A stretch of 64,000 nucleotides of DNA from Vulcanisaeta sp. JCM 14467 (GCF_001316245.1 NZ_BBDM01000008.1:59657-123656), one strand, 5' to 3'. Positions 17,904 through 27,958 are shown, counted from the first letter of the stretch. The notes: generated by a model from the letters alone, not told the origin. Translations and numbers: made by a program.

Positions 17904-18561
17904 ATGAGGAATATCTACAAGTGCGTGGTTTGTGGCACATTCACTGAGGATAGCACCCACTGCGGTAAGCCAGCCAAATTAGTAATTAATGGTGAATTGA
18001 GGAATAGATTAAGCCACCTAATGACTTACTTGCTAAGGCATAACCCAGGCGCCGTTGGGCTATCAATGGATAGGGAGGGTTGGGTGGGCATTAATAAGTT
18101 GGTTAACGCAATAAGGACCGGTGGAACCCAGGGGCATACTCATGGTTAACCACGGAACACGTCCTGGCGGTGGCGTTAATGGACCCCAAGGGCAGGTTTG
18201 AGGTTAGGGATGGAATGATCAGGGCGAGGTACGGCCATAACAAGTCACTCAACGTAGACATTAGGTATGATGTTGATAATGAGGTTAGCGTCCTATACCA
18301 TGGCACTACCAAGGAAGCATTAACGCGGATAATGCGTGAGGGGATTAAGCCGATGAATAGGAAGTACGTGCACCTAGTGCTGGACTTAAGGGATGCTTAT
18401 GAGGTTGCCTGAGGCATGGCAGTGACGTAGTAATACTAAAGGTAAATGCAGATTGCCTAAGGAAGAGTGGCCAGCAGGTGTTAATTGCGACGGATAGAGT
18501 AAGGCTAACAAGCTATGTACCACCACAATGCATAGAGTCAGTAATAAATCCACGAGACTAA
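17904..18561 (+). CDS. kptA: RNA 2'-phosphotransferase (Tpt1/KptA)
   Basis: An N-terminal zinc-finger-like CVVCGTFTEDSTHC is followed by SHLMTYLLRHNPGAVGLSMDREGWV, then ARYGHNKSLNVDI, VLYHGTTKEAL and IMREGIKPMNRKYVHL: the Arg-His-Arg-Arg active site set of Tpt1, which removes a 2'-phosphate from RNA using NAD+. Two bases seem lost: a C near 18118 (AGGACCCGG) and a G near 18407 (GTTGGCCTG). Restored, the protein runs on through VVILKVNADCLR and ESVINPRD to the TAA at 18559, about 220 residues. The end overlaps the promoter of the following tRNA-Ala. Confidence 0.9.
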
Positions 18562-18571
18562 AAGCTTAAAA
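18562..18571 (+). promoter_or_regulatory. TATA box of tRNA-Ala(GGC)
   Basis: AAGCTTAAAA stands 24-33 bp before the tRNA and resembles the AAGCTTATAG before the other tRNA-Ala. It begins at the last base of the stop codon of the Tpt1 gene. Confidence 0.6.
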
Positions 18572-18594
18572 TTGCCCATGAAATGACACTAACC

Positions 18595-18671
18595 GGGCCG
18601 GTAGTCTAGCCTGGAAGGATGCCCGCTTGGCGCGCGGGAGATCCCGGGTTCAAATCCCGGCCGGTCCACCA
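18595..18671 (+). tRNA. tRNA-Ala (anticodon GGC)
   Basis: Identical to the tRNA-Ala at 2279 except in the anticodon arm: CCCGC-TTGGCGC-GCGGG gives anticodon GGC. The acceptor stem has the alanine G3:U70 pair, and the 3' CCA is encoded. A PaREP1 gene follows on the opposite strand, as at the first locus. Confidence 0.95.
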
Positions 18672-18700
18672 AGATCATTACACCATTATGGGTAATAGAA

Positions 18701-19132
18701 TTACTCATTACCTCCCAGGACAATTCTCCTAGCCTCCTTAACCATCCTCTCAATAACCTCCATACCCGCGGCCACGTGATCCACGCCATACTTCATCTCG
18801 TGAAATCCCCAAACATGTAAGTCATAGGCAACGCTCCACCCACTCAATACCCAATCACCGAACTTCCTAGACAACGTCTTGCTCGCCCTGCCCAGTAGGT
18901 ACGTGTGCCACCTACCTTTCCTGAGGAACTCCTGGTACTCAGGCGTACCATACTTCTCAGCCAACGCCTTAACGACCTCCTCAGCAGCCCTGTAAGCCTT
19001 CCCACTAGCCTGAACAGCATCACCCCTGCTCAGGTAATCCTTGGCCTCGTCCATGTACTTCTCGGCAAGCACATCGATGCCCTTACTCATTAATAACTTG
19101 ATTAACTCCTCACGATTCATTGAGATTTGCAA
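18701..19132 (-). CDS. PaREP1 family protein
   Basis: This is the intact version of the gene at 2359. It reads MNREELIKLLMSKG, then YLSRGDAVQASGKAYRAAEE, YGTPEYQEFLRKGRWHTYLLG and VAYDLHVWGFHEMKYG, the full PaREP1 pattern in 143 residues of mostly helix. PaREP1/PaREP8 proteins are HEPN-like and multicopy in Thermoproteales; function is unknown. The start could be 19132 or the Met four codons on. It lies tail to tail with tRNA-Ala(GGC). Confidence 0.9.
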   Translation of the reverse strand: MQISMNREELIKLLMSKGIDVLAEKYMDEAKDYLSRGDAVQASGKAYRAAEEVVKALAEKYGTPEYQEFLRKGRWHTYLLGRASKTLSRKFGDWVLSGWSVAYDLHVWGFHEMKYGVDHVAAGMEVIERMVKEARRIVLGGNE

Positions 19133-19208
19133 CGTAATAATTAATATAAGCCTTTAATAATTAAGGATATTGAACGGTCATTAAGACAATATAGGTGTTT
19201 AATGCGAA

Positions 19209-19231
19209 GTTCGGTCTTACCCTGACCGAAC
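19209..19231. repeat. inverted repeat around the stop codon of the GNAT gene
   Basis: GTTCGGTC and GACCGAAC form a perfect 8-bp stem with a 7-base loop. On the minus strand the loop holds the TAA stop of the acetyltransferase gene. Crenarchaeal terminators are usually T-runs, so this is more likely an mRNA 3' structure than a classical terminator. Confidence 0.5.
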
Positions 19232-19910
19232 CAACTCTTTTTCATAAACTATGAACCTGCCGTAGTAATTCTCAAAATCCCCCTCCTCCGTAGCCAGGAC
19301 CTCCATCTTCATAGGTGTTGTTGGCGGACCCACGGAGAAGCTGCCCAAGCCGATGCCCCTGCCCACGTACACCTCACTTATTGTTGCCATTACGAAGTCC
19401 TCATTAGCCCTCGTGCAAAGCCAATGTCTCTCTGTCATACAGAAATAACCGTTTGTTCTCCTCAATGCCTCTCTAACGATATACCTCATAGGGTCTCCTC
19501 GAACCACACTTACCTGGCTTGGTCTCGCCACACCGGTATGTAGGGTAAGTACTTCGTAAAATCCCAAGGACTTGGCCAGGCGTTGACTCGGTTCATTCCA
19601 CTCAGCAATCATTAACGACGCATATCTAGCATTGTTCCTCAATGCTTCATTAAGCACATACTCCGTCAATGCCCTGCCAATACCCATCCTCCTATAGCTT
19701 GGGTGAATTCTAATACCCTCAAGCCAAACAACGCCCATCTCCTTAACCATCACTATATTAATAACACCGACAACCCTACCCTCAACAACCGCCACGTACG
19801 CAGTGCCCTCATTAACCCAGTCATTAATAGCGCGAGGCACGTAATCACCCCACGGAAATGTATTCCTCGTAAACTCGATAATCTGGCTGATATCGCTAGA
19901 CGATGCCTCC
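19217..19910 (-). CDS. GNAT N-acetyltransferase
   Basis: VAVVEGRVVGVINIV, then GIRIHPSYRRMGIGRALTEY with the acetyl-CoA loop (RxxGIG) and ARYASLMIAEWNEPSQRLAKSLGFYEV define a GNAT domain. A C-terminal region of about 110 residues (from RPSQVSVVRG) is extra and holds two cysteines. The ORF begins at GTG 19840, but the same frame extends upstream through DISQIIEFTRNTFPWGDYVP to a point after a GGAGG at about 19908-19912 without a clear start codon. The true start is probably there and masked by an error. Substrate unknown. Confidence 0.8.
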
Positions 19911-20024
19911 TAATTAATAAGTTATTGATCATTAATGACTGGTTATTTCATGGCAACTAATAACCTTTACACACATTTAACCTTCCTGAAATAATGCACT
20001 TAAGCACACCCCATAACTAATCCT

Positions 20025-21138
20025 GTGGGCTCACTAACCCTGAGCTTCAGTGATGGTACCTTAATTGTCGAGGGTCCAGCCACGGTGACCGTGATCAATG
20101 GTCAGTGCGAGGTATTAGGTTGCCCAGTTAGTGGCTCGTTAAGTGTTGAGAGGTTTAGGCACTGCCAATACTAGCCAGGGGTTCATGTACGTTAACTGTT
20201 AATGGTGGCTCCATTAGGTATGTTAATGGGAGTACAATACCGGGTGATTGGGATGCATCAACCTTGAGGGTATTGCCCTAATTATTGGCGAAATAGACTC
20301 GGGTAAGACCACGTTAACAACATACCTACTAAATAAGCATGTGACCAATGGCTTGAGCACGTGCGTTGTTGACGCGGATATTGGTCAATCCTCAATAGGT
20401 CCACCAGGTGTTATCGGGCTTTCCTGCGTTGGATTGCCAACGCCAACGCTCGAGGACCTACACATGATGAGTGGGTACTTCGTCGGCTGCAACAGCCCAT
20501 CTCAATGCCCTGGCAGGTTTATTAGTGGGGTTAGTGCCATGGTTAGAGAAGCCTTCAGCCGAACGCCTGGTCTCGTCCTCATTGACATGCCTGGCTGGGT
20601 TGGTGATGGTGGTGTTGAGTTGATTAGGAACGTGGCCGATGCCGTTGGGGCGGATTACGTAATATCCATAGGTACTGACGTGCGCCTAAGGTCTGGGGTT
20701 AAGGTCATCAACGTCTCCAGGCCCAAATACGTTAGGGCTAGGAGTAAGGATGAGAGAAGACTCCTCAGGAACCAGGCCCTGCGCAGGTACTTGGGTGATA
20801 AATTGATCAACATGAATGTTGAGTTGGGCAGGATAATGGGTAATTCGGTGATTGAGTGCATTATTAACAATTGTGGCCATTACGTCATTGATGACGTACC
20901 TGAGGTCGCCAGGCAGGGTGGCGTGGTTAAGATACCCTCTAGGCTCTTTAGTAATATATTCGTTGGATTATCACGTAGGGGTTTCCTGGCAGGCTTTGGC
21001 ATAATTAAGGAGTTTAACCTTAAGGAGGGTGTTGCGAATGCCGTAGTTACGACGGATTACTTCGACGAGGTGGTCATGGGTAAATTACGCGTTGATCCAG
21101 GGAGAATTGAGGAGGTCGAACCCTTCCCATTACTTTAA
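20025..21138 (+). CDS. polynucleotide 5'-hydroxyl kinase, Clp1/Grc3-like
   Basis: GEIDSGKTTLTTYLLN is a Walker A loop, followed by VVDADIGQSSIGPPGVIGL and VLIDMPGWV, the pattern of the Clp1_P family, which phosphorylates RNA or DNA 5' ends. An N-terminal beta-domain (SLTLSFSDGTLIVEGPATVTV) precedes it from a GTG at 20025, as in characterised archaeal Clp1. Two one-base losses (about 20158 and 20253) hide the link between the two parts. The restored protein is about 370 residues. It overlaps the convergent glycerate kinase gene by four bases. Confidence 0.85.
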
Positions 21139-22446
21139 TAACCTGAGATAAATACTGCCGTGACTATGTTTAGGTTGCTCCCGGTCCACCCCGTTCGTAT
21201 TATGGTATTCGTTTTTTTCAAATATTACAGCGGTATTATTATTGCGCAATTCGCTGATGGAGTCTATACCGAACTTCACCGCCTCATCAATTAAGTGCCC
21301 ATCAGCAACGCAGCCTGCGGCATCCATATTACCGTCAATACCGTCAGTGGCTACAGAAATCATGGAGACACCCTCAACGCCCCTGACGGACAGGGCAAAG
21401 CCAGCACACATCTCCGTGGTGCGCCCACCCCTGCCATTACCCACAACAGTCACTGTCGGCTCGCCGCCACTCAGTATGAAGCCCCTCCTTATTGGGACGC
21501 CCCTGAACTTAGCCTCAAGAGCTATACTAGCCAGGTACCTGCCGACCTCCCTCGCCTCTCCATCCATCCTAGACGTAAGTATTAACGACTCCATGCCAAG
21601 CGACTTCACGTAATTTGCCAAGTCAGTGAGCACGTCCATGTTGCTCGCAATTACGTAATTCCACGTGTTAATTAACTCCTTAGGCGTCTCCTCAATAAGC
21701 CATTAAGGCCTTGCTCCAGGACGTTCCTGACCGCACTAGGCACCCTATCCCAGAGACCCCTGTTCCTCAGTATGGTTATTGCATCCTTATACGTGGTAGG
21801 GTCGGGCACCGTGGGCCCACTGGCTACAGTTGCCGGGTCATCACCAGGCACATCACTGGCGATCAGGGTTATTACCCTACCACCCCTCCTAATCACCTCC
21901 CTCGCCAACCTACCACCCTTGGTTATTGATAGGTGCTTCCTCACGGTGTTGATCTCCTGTATAGTGGCACCACTCCTCAGGAGTAAGTCATTGACTTCCC
22001 TAATATCCTCAAGGCTTAGACCTTCATGGGTACCTCCACCAGGCTGAACCACCACCACTTATTAGGAATAGTACATAATCACCACTCCTGACATCACTTA
22101 TTAGGTCAAGTATTTTCAACCCGGCGTTAACGCTAGCCTCAGTTGGTAATGGATGAGTTGATTCGATAATTCTTATTTTCCGCAGATTACCTGGCGTTCC
22201 CTTGGGAACAACCGCAATCCCATCAATAATTTTATCATAGGCCACATCCTCGATAGCCCTGGCCATCCCTATTGAGCCCTTACCAATGGCTATTACGTAG
22301 AAATTATCAACCTCATGACCCATCACCCTAACCTTACCATCGACAACGCTAATGGCCTTTGAAACCCTTAGGTATAGGTCGGAGGATTTGAGGATCAGAC
22401 CTAGTATGTCGCTTAGTATGTCACCGCCAAATACGGGAAATACCAT
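21135..22446 (-). CDS. glycerate 2-kinase (MOFRL family)
   Basis: The gene is spread over three frames. In order: VIAIGKGSIGMARAIED, VVPKGTPGN, IIESTHPLPTEASVNAG and VLFLISGGGSA (nucleotide and substrate loops), SLEDIREVNDLLLRSGA, LIASDVPGDDPATVASGPT, then the MOFRL domain with FILSGGEPTVTVVGNGRGGRTTE and ISVATDGIDGN. Apparent errors are a lost T and a lost C near 22028-22045, a break near 21640-21672, and an extra base in the T-run at 21212-21218, after which the true tail IIRTGWTGSNLNIV appears. Restored length is about 435 residues. The enzyme makes 2-phosphoglycerate in the non-phosphorylative Entner-Doudoroff route used by Thermoproteales. Confidence 0.85.
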
Positions 22447-22499
22447 TGATTATTAATGGCAATTGATTTTTATAAGGGTTGAGTTATTGTCACTGCCGT

Positions 22500-23113
22500 A
22501 TGATTGATACCGAGACCCTAAAGGCTAGGTTAAGAGAGCTTGAGGAGGTTAAGGACGAGGTTATCGAGACTGGGGTTAGGGTGAATAGGCTTTCGAAGTC
22601 TGTAATATATTCATTGATTAGGGGTGACGTGGAGACTGCGCGTAAGTACATTGGAGAAATGCAGGAGCTCACTAGTAAGCTCAGGACTTAATTGCCAGGT
22701 ACCCGATGTACTATAATAACGCCGTGATCAGTCTCCAGGAGTATGTTGAGGCAATGACCATGTGGTTCTTCATAACCGAAAATAGGATACCGAGCCCAGG
22801 CGAGTTGGGCGTTGATGCTGAGCCATATATAAACGGTATTGCTGACTTCACTGGTGAGCTCAGTAGGAAGGCTACTGAGGAGATGATTAGGAATAACCTG
22901 GACTTCGCATTAAGGGCTAAGCAGGTGATGGAGGAGCTATACCTCGATCTGCTGAGCCTGGAGCCCAGGGATTACGAGATGAGGAAGAAGGTTGACTACG
23001 TGGCATCAAACATAAACTGGCTTAATGAGAAGATATTCTACAAGACCCTAAACATTAAGGCAGTCCCAGAACAACAATCGAAGAATTCCGGCGAAAGCAA
23101 TTCATCGGGATAA
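22500..23113 (+). CDS. translin-like protein
   Basis: The N-terminal helix LKARLRELEEVKDEVIETGVRV and RLSKSVIYSLIRGD resemble the start of archaeal translins, and GIADFTGELSRKATEEMIR the central translin motif (GELRR region). A missing T near 22690 splits it; restored it is about 205 residues, close to the family. Translins form RNA-binding octamers or RNase complexes. The call rests on pattern memory, so a different all-helical family is possible. Confidence 0.6.
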
Positions 23114-23145
23114 GGTTTAAAAAAATTTCTAAACTCACCAATATC

Positions 23146-24986
23146 GTGACCTCCCTTCACCGGAAATACAGGAAATGAACAAAGTTCTGCAATAGGTACG
23201 GGTATAAAGCTAAGAAAGGCCTTAACGTTCTGGGACCTGCTGTTCCTGTCAATATCGGGGATGGTTGGCAGCGGTTGGTTATTCGCTGCACTAGCCGGCG
23301 CTGCATATGCTGGCCCAGCCTCATTAATATCGTGGCTCATAGCCGGCGTCTTCTTCATATTCATAGGCCTCTCATACGCCGAGCTTGGCTCAATATTCCC
23401 ATTCAGTGTTCCCTCGTCCGCATTGACCACTATGTGCATGGCTCAATCTCTAACTACCTACTTGGCTGGGCGTACCTAATTGGATCAGCCACCACCATAT
23501 CCATGGAGGCCGAGGCAATAATAATGTACACGAATAAATACCTACCATTATTCAGTACCGCGTCTGGCTATCTAACACCGCTGGGTATCTTAACGGCAGC
23601 CGCATTAATAGGCGTCTTCACGATCATACAGGTAATTGGTGTTAACGTGTTTGGTAAGGTTAATACCGCAATAACGATTTGGAAGTTCATAGTGCCGACA
23701 ATCACGGTAATACTCCTAATGACGCTATATCTACACCCAGGTAATTTCACGGCATATGGTGGGTTCGCACCCCTGGGTTGGGCGGCTGTATTCACGGCAT
23801 TGATCCCCAGCGGTATTATTTGGGCATATGAGGGATTTAGGCAGGCCCTTGAGTATGCTGGTGAGGCTAAGAATCCAAGGCGTGATGTACCGCTGGCGCT
23901 GATTTTATCGATAATACTCGTGGCAATACTATACATGGCGTTGGAGGTGGCATTCATTGGAGGTATCGAGTGGGGTAAGATATACCTGCCAATAGTAAGG
24001 GTCAGTATGTAATTCCAATAAAGCCTGGCGACTGGAGCGACTTAATAAACTCCAATTGGGCAGGTTCACCATTCTACTCAGAACTATATGCAAGCGGTAT
24101 CGCATTACTAATATCGTGGGCCATAGTATTACTGATTGATGCATGGATATCGCCTGCGGGCACCATGGGTGTTTATATCGGCACAACAGCGAGGAGTTTC
24201 TATGGGCTTTCAAGGCAAGGTTATTATCCAGCATATTCAGCAATCTGCACAGGAGATTCCAGACGCGTGGTTCTCATTTATAATTACTTACCTAATAGCC
24301 GTACTATTCCTACTGCCATTCCCAACCTGGTACCAAATAGTCAATATATCGACAACAGCAACAATAATAAATTACCTAGCCGGAGGCCCAGCACTGGTCA
24401 TACTAAGGAGGACGGCGCCAGATATTGATAGGCCGTATAAGGCACCAACACCATTACTGATTGGGTTACTGAGCTTCGTTGTATCATCAATGCTTATCTA
24501 CTGGACTGGCTGGCCATACCTGGGCTACATATTTGTGATAACGGCCTTTGGCTTACCACTGCTAATCCTAGGTTATGGCAGGACCGCTGGTATTAGCCGT
24601 ACTGAGGCCATTTTATTCTCATTGATTTACTGGCTCGTGTTGATATTAATAATGTATTATGGATTCGTAATGGCGCGCTGCCGTTTTACATTTACTGGGC
24701 CATATTCGCATTATTACTTATTGGTAGTATTGCATATCTATACCACAGGTCGAGGGGTGGGTATGTAGGTAAGGAGGTTAGGGCGAGTACGTGGTTCGTA
24801 AGCTACATGATAATATTCGGTGCCTTATCATACGTGGGCTCCCTGGGTGCGGGTTATATTCAATACCCATGGGACTACATAATCGCGTTGGTCGCATCAG
24901 TAATACTCTTTGTAGTGGCCGTTAAACAGGGATTTGAAACTAAGGAGATAATGCAGGTCAGGGAGGGTAATCTACCCGCTGAGTAA
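23146..24986 (+). CDS. APC-family amino acid permease, several frame breaks
   Basis: Twelve or so hydrophobic segments are spread over five frames. Recognisable blocks are LTFWDLLFLSISGMVGSGW (first helix with the G-x-G substrate loop), SYAELGSIFPFS, SGIIWAYEGFRQALEYAGE with the typical EAKNPRRDVP, and FYGLSRQGYYPAY. Breaks near 23413-23460, 24005, 24236, 24273 and 24670 all fit a single missing base (for example GTAAATGG read as GTAATGG). The restored protein has about 613 residues and ends ...EGNLPAE. The GTG at 23146 follows a TATA-like AAGGTTTAAAAAAATTT. The substrate is an amino acid or polyamine. Confidence 0.85.
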
Positions 24987-25048
24987 CCGTAGAAATAATG
25001 TAGTGCTAGAGTTTAAATCAAAGCGTGAATATTCTTTACTGAATCCTC

Positions 25049-25195
25049 ATGTGTAAGGATGAGGTGTTAAGGGACGCCATACCCAGTGAGGTGTTGCACA
25101 TGTTCAAGAAACTCATGGGCAAGTATTTCGACACCGTTTATAGATTCCTAATGAGACATTACTTAACAGAAACGGGAAACCCTACTGCTTTTTAG
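25049..25195 (+). CDS. possible small protein, 48 residues
   Basis: MCKDEVLRDAIPSEVLHMF continues as a helical, Leu-rich peptide to TGNPTAF. A TATA-like GTTTAAATC sits about 35 bp upstream. The gene overlaps the 3' end of the protoglobin gene on the other strand by 14 bases. It is unrecognised and could be noise. Confidence 0.35.
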   Translation: MCKDEVLRDAIPSEVLHMFKKLMGKYFDTVYRFLMRHYLTETGNPTAF

Positions 25196-25772
25196 TGCTT
25201 GCCGTCAATTCCTCAAGAATTGAAATAGTGAGATTCCTAAGCAAGTCACTACCTATATCAACCTTACTCAACGCATACTCAACAATATCGTAGTAACCAC
25301 CAACCATAAGCGATGACTGGGTTACGCCAAGCTTAACAAGCGCTGAGACGAGCTCGGGGTCCACCTTTAACTTCCTTATCACATTATCTATGATCCAGCC
25401 CCACATGCCCATGAACATAGGCGGCGTAACACCCCTCCTATAGTGGATGATGCCCACGTAAGCCTGCCAAAGCCAATAATCCTCATCAAACGGCCCCCTC
25501 AGCGTCCTAACCCACCAATCCCTAAGCGTCCTCTCGCGCAATGGTCTCTCGCCAGGCTGGAACACGGCAGCCGTAGGTCCATGGGAGAACAACACGTCGT
25601 AGAAACCCTTAACGACGTCCTCAGTCATTGACTCGAGCAACGGCCTATACTTCACAAGCACTTGGGCATCATAATCACTAAACCTAGCTGGCGGTGGTAT
25701 CTGGTCCATGGTAGTATTGACAATATTTAACAGTAACTTACCAACCTCACTTCCTAAATTGAAATGTGCCAT
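25182..25772 (-). CDS. protoglobin
   Basis: The 196-residue length and the run RFSDYDAQVLVKYRPLLES, VVKGFYDVLFSH, RTLRDWWVRTLRGPFDEDYWLWQAYVGIIHYRRGV, GMWGWIIDNVI match protoglobins, single-domain haem sensors or gas-binding globins of archaea. The His of IIHYRRGV is the expected proximal haem ligand. The long stretch is quoted in parts: DYWLWQAYVGIIHYR is the core. The gene follows a membrane protein gene on the same strand, overlapping its end by 26 bases. Confidence 0.85.
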   Translation of the reverse strand: MAHFNLGSEVGKLLLNIVNTTMDQIPPPARFSDYDAQVLVKYRPLLESMTEDVVKGFYDVLFSHGPTAAVFQPGERPLRERTLRDWWVRTLRGPFDEDYWLWQAYVGIIHYRRGVTPPMFMGMWGWIIDNVIRKLKVDPELVSALVKLGVTQSSLMVGGYYDIVEYALSKVDIGSDLLRNLTISILEELTASTKKQ

Positions 25773-26454
25773 ATGCCTGATAATGAGGTAAGCGTATATA
25801 AGCTTTCACCAGATAATTAAGTAATTGAACTAGAAATAGAAAGAACAAACAATAAGTATTGATTAAATACCCATAATTAACAATAAATAAAAATATGTAA
25901 ATTAAACAAAATAAACACATAATCACATAAACAACACGAAAAACCCACCATACCCTAAACAACCAACCACCATCACTATAAAAGCACAGGCAAACTAACT
26001 CATCAACAACCACTAGGATTATCGCCACCCCAATAACAATTGGGGCTATTGCGTAGCTGAACCAGGCCAGGTAGGCTATTGTGTGGAGGACTGCAATCAT
26101 TACCTGGCTTACGTGCATCACTGCGAATATCACGTCGGCAATTGGGTCAATAATGAAGCCCATGCTTTGCAGGACCTCAAACTCCTGAAGCGGGAGCACG
26201 CCGATTCCAAAGCTGCTTATTGCCTCTATGATGTTGAGTATGGTCATGCCTATTGCCCAGGCAAACCCAGCCTTAGCCGTAGCCATGAACACCAAGCCCC
26301 AGTACTCCTCGGCTTTCTCGACGTCATGGTAGAGGACTAAGTACGTTGGGGATCCGGGCGGTGCCAGGCCGAGGAGTGTTGGTAATACGTAGGCCAGTAT
26401 TAGGGCTGCCCCGACAGCAATGAACCTCCTGACCTCAATCCCGCCCCTAATCAT
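25747..26454 (-). CDS. hypothetical membrane protein upstream of protoglobin
   Basis: Five to six hydrophobic segments: RRFIAVGAALILAYVLP, FAWAIGMTILNIIEAI, IADVIFAVMHVSQVMIAVLH and SYAIAPIVIGVAIILVVV among them. The last 70 or so residues fall in very AT-rich DNA and turn into a run of Phe, Tyr, Leu and Ile before overlapping the start of protoglobin; the real stop may be earlier and hidden by an error. Co-orientation with protoglobin suggests a joint transcript, perhaps a membrane partner of the haem protein (inference). Confidence 0.55.
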   Translation of the reverse strand: MIRGGIEVRRFIAVGAALILAYVLPTLLGLAPPGSPTYLVLYHDVEKAEEYWGLVFMATAKAGFAWAIGMTILNIIEAISSFGIGVLPLQEFEVLQSMGFIIDPIADVIFAVMHVSQVMIAVLHTIAYLAWFSYAIAPIVIGVAIILVVVDELVCLCFYSDGGWLFRVWWVFRVVYVIMCLFCLIYIFLFIVNYGYLINTYCLFFLFLVQLLNYLVKAYIRLPHYQAYGTFQFRK

Positions 26455-26519
26455 GCCATAGGCAATTACGGCTATTGCTCAATGGCTATTGCATACTCAA
26501 GTAGTTCAGTTAGTAAGTA

Positions 26520-26935
26520 CATCATGGTTTAAAAGGTGATTAGTTAAAAGGGGTGTGGTTATGGCTGTGTTAACTCGTTTATGAGTCTCCTCATGCCTTA
26601 GGGCTTCATGCGGTTGCTTCAGTTCCCAAGCCCTCAATATGGTTATTTTGCCCTTAACCTCGTGGAAGTTTCCACGTCAATGGGTATTAGCATATCAATG
26701 TTGTTTTTCCATAATGCCGTAGTTATGTTAGCGCTACCGACCAGGCCCTGTCGTTGGCTATATAGAGCTTAATGTGTATGAAACCATCCTCCCCAAGGGG
26801 TGGGCTCAACCTAACATTAGAGAGCCAGGGCCTCTCCTTAGTTGTTTCCTCCGCCTTAGGTACCTGCGCATAAATACTAAGCCCGGTATTAGGAAGAGTT
26901 CCTGGCCCATCAATGTGTCTGTGTGGGTTGTTTAA
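26520..26935 (-). pseudogene. phospholipase D-like protein, C-terminal remnant
   Basis: Across two frames one reads PGTLPNTGLSIYAQVP, then GFIHIKLYIANDRALVGSANIT, the HxKxxxxD...GSAN motif of PLD nucleases and lipases, and then WKNNIDMLIPIDVETSTRLR and VKGKITILRAWELKQPHEAL. A lost C at about 26743 explains one shift. There is no start region, so at best the second half of a PLD protein remains. Endonuclease and lipid-active members cannot be told apart. Confidence 0.6.
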
Positions 26936-26990
26936 AGGGAGTATGTTTAAGGAATAATTTAATGATTTTGATTTAATGCTTAGTGCATCC

Positions 26991-27479
26991 TCACTTCCTC
27001 ATTCTCATTCTCAACATCACTGCAGCCGCTACTACGATAATGGCCACAACCACCACCCCGACAACCAATGCCGTGGACATGACTGATGGCTTAGTTACAG
27101 GCGTAATAATATTACTAGTCGGCATAGGCTTCGTCGCGATGATACTAACACCTACTAAGTTATCTGTGACGTATAGGTACCCATTCTTAGGATCATAGGT
27201 AATATAGTATGGATATAGCCCAACCGGTATTGTAGCTATTATACTATTATTCATAGGGTCAAGCACGTCAACCGTGTTGGCATAATCATCCGCAATGTAG
27301 ATATAACCATTAAGTGGGTCGTAAATAATACCTCTAGGTGAGGTGGCACAGAGTACCGTATAGTTAAGCGGTCCGCTTTGAAGTTCGTTATCACAAAGAA
27401 GGGTGTATTTTACGTATCCTATGTTTGTGTTGTTTGACTCTGCATGTATTATTGCTGGTGTGCTTAGGCCTATGAGCAT
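26991..27479 (-). CDS. exported YVTN/NHL-type beta-propeller fragment with C-terminal anchor
   Basis: A hydrophobic signal (AMLIGLSTPAIIHAESN) is followed by two blades, IIYDPLNGYIYIADDYANTV and ITYDPKNGYLYVTDN, then a Thr/Pro-poor linker and a membrane helix ending in RMRMRK. Full propellers need five to seven blades; with two this is a shortened version, perhaps by loss of repeats between blades. The frame reaches upstream of the ATG at 27479 (LPVLILLA), so the signal peptide is probably longer. Confidence 0.65.
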   Translation of the reverse strand: MLIGLSTPAIIHAESNNTNIGYVKYTLLCDNELQSGPLNYTVLCATSPRGIIYDPLNGYIYIADDYANTVDVLDPMNNSIIATIPVGLYPYYITYDPKNGYLYVTDNLVGVSIIATKPMPTSNIITPVTKPSVMSTALVVGVVVVAIIVVAAAVMLRMRMRK

Positions 27480-27591
27480 GGCTAGGAGTATTAAGACCGG
27501 GAGTGTCTGATCATTGAGTCTCTCACCATATTTTCATCATGCATTTAGGCATTTTGATCATTTTTAAAGCTTATTGTCTCATGATCCTCAA

Positions 27592-27609
27592 ATATTGTTT
27601 AAACAATAT
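27592..27609. promoter_or_regulatory. perfect 18-bp palindrome
   Basis: ATATTGTTTAAACAATAT is its own reverse complement. It stands about 115 bp before the start of the beta-propeller gene and 56 bp after the end of the ATPase-like remnant. Such a site would suit a dimeric repressor, though chance is not excluded in AT-rich DNA. Confidence 0.35.
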
Positions 27610-27664
27610 CTTCATATCATAGCCTGGTACTATGCATGTGGATGATCCTGGTTTAAGATTGTAA

Positions 27665-27958
27665 TTACTGGATCCCCTTCACGGTTGGCTCCAGCTCTAT
27701 GTAGCCTAGGCGCTTGATTGGTCCCGTGATTATTAGGGCCTTCGTGGTTAGTCCCTGCATGTGCGGTAGTAGTGCCGTTGTTAACCACCTGGCGTCCTCC
27801 TGAGTCAGCTGTAGGGCCTGGCTTATTGATGCTACGTATGCATCGTTTCCGCCAAGCACTATTGTGAATGACATGTTCTGTAGGACGTCATTACGCATTC
27901 CCGTTGTTGTCTGTATCATGCAGACCATGCCAAGCCAAGCTTTTCCAATGACCAGCAT
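27665..27958 (-). pseudogene. C-terminal remnant of a VirB4/HerA-like ATPase, tentative
   Basis: The peptide MIQTTTGMRNDVLQNMSF, TIVLGGNDAYVASISQAL, LTQEDARWLTTALLP and ALIITGPIKRLGYIELEP has the feel of the end of a pumping or conjugation ATPase, where the sensor region and Arg finger lie. Walker motifs are missing, so only the last quarter could be here. The family is a guess from pattern. It belongs to a patch of remnants from 26.5 to 28 kb. Confidence 0.35.

Noticed and set aside
19209..19231. Hairpin as a bacterial-type terminator
   Set aside because: There is no T-run after the stem on the gene strand, and archaea do not need hairpins for termination.
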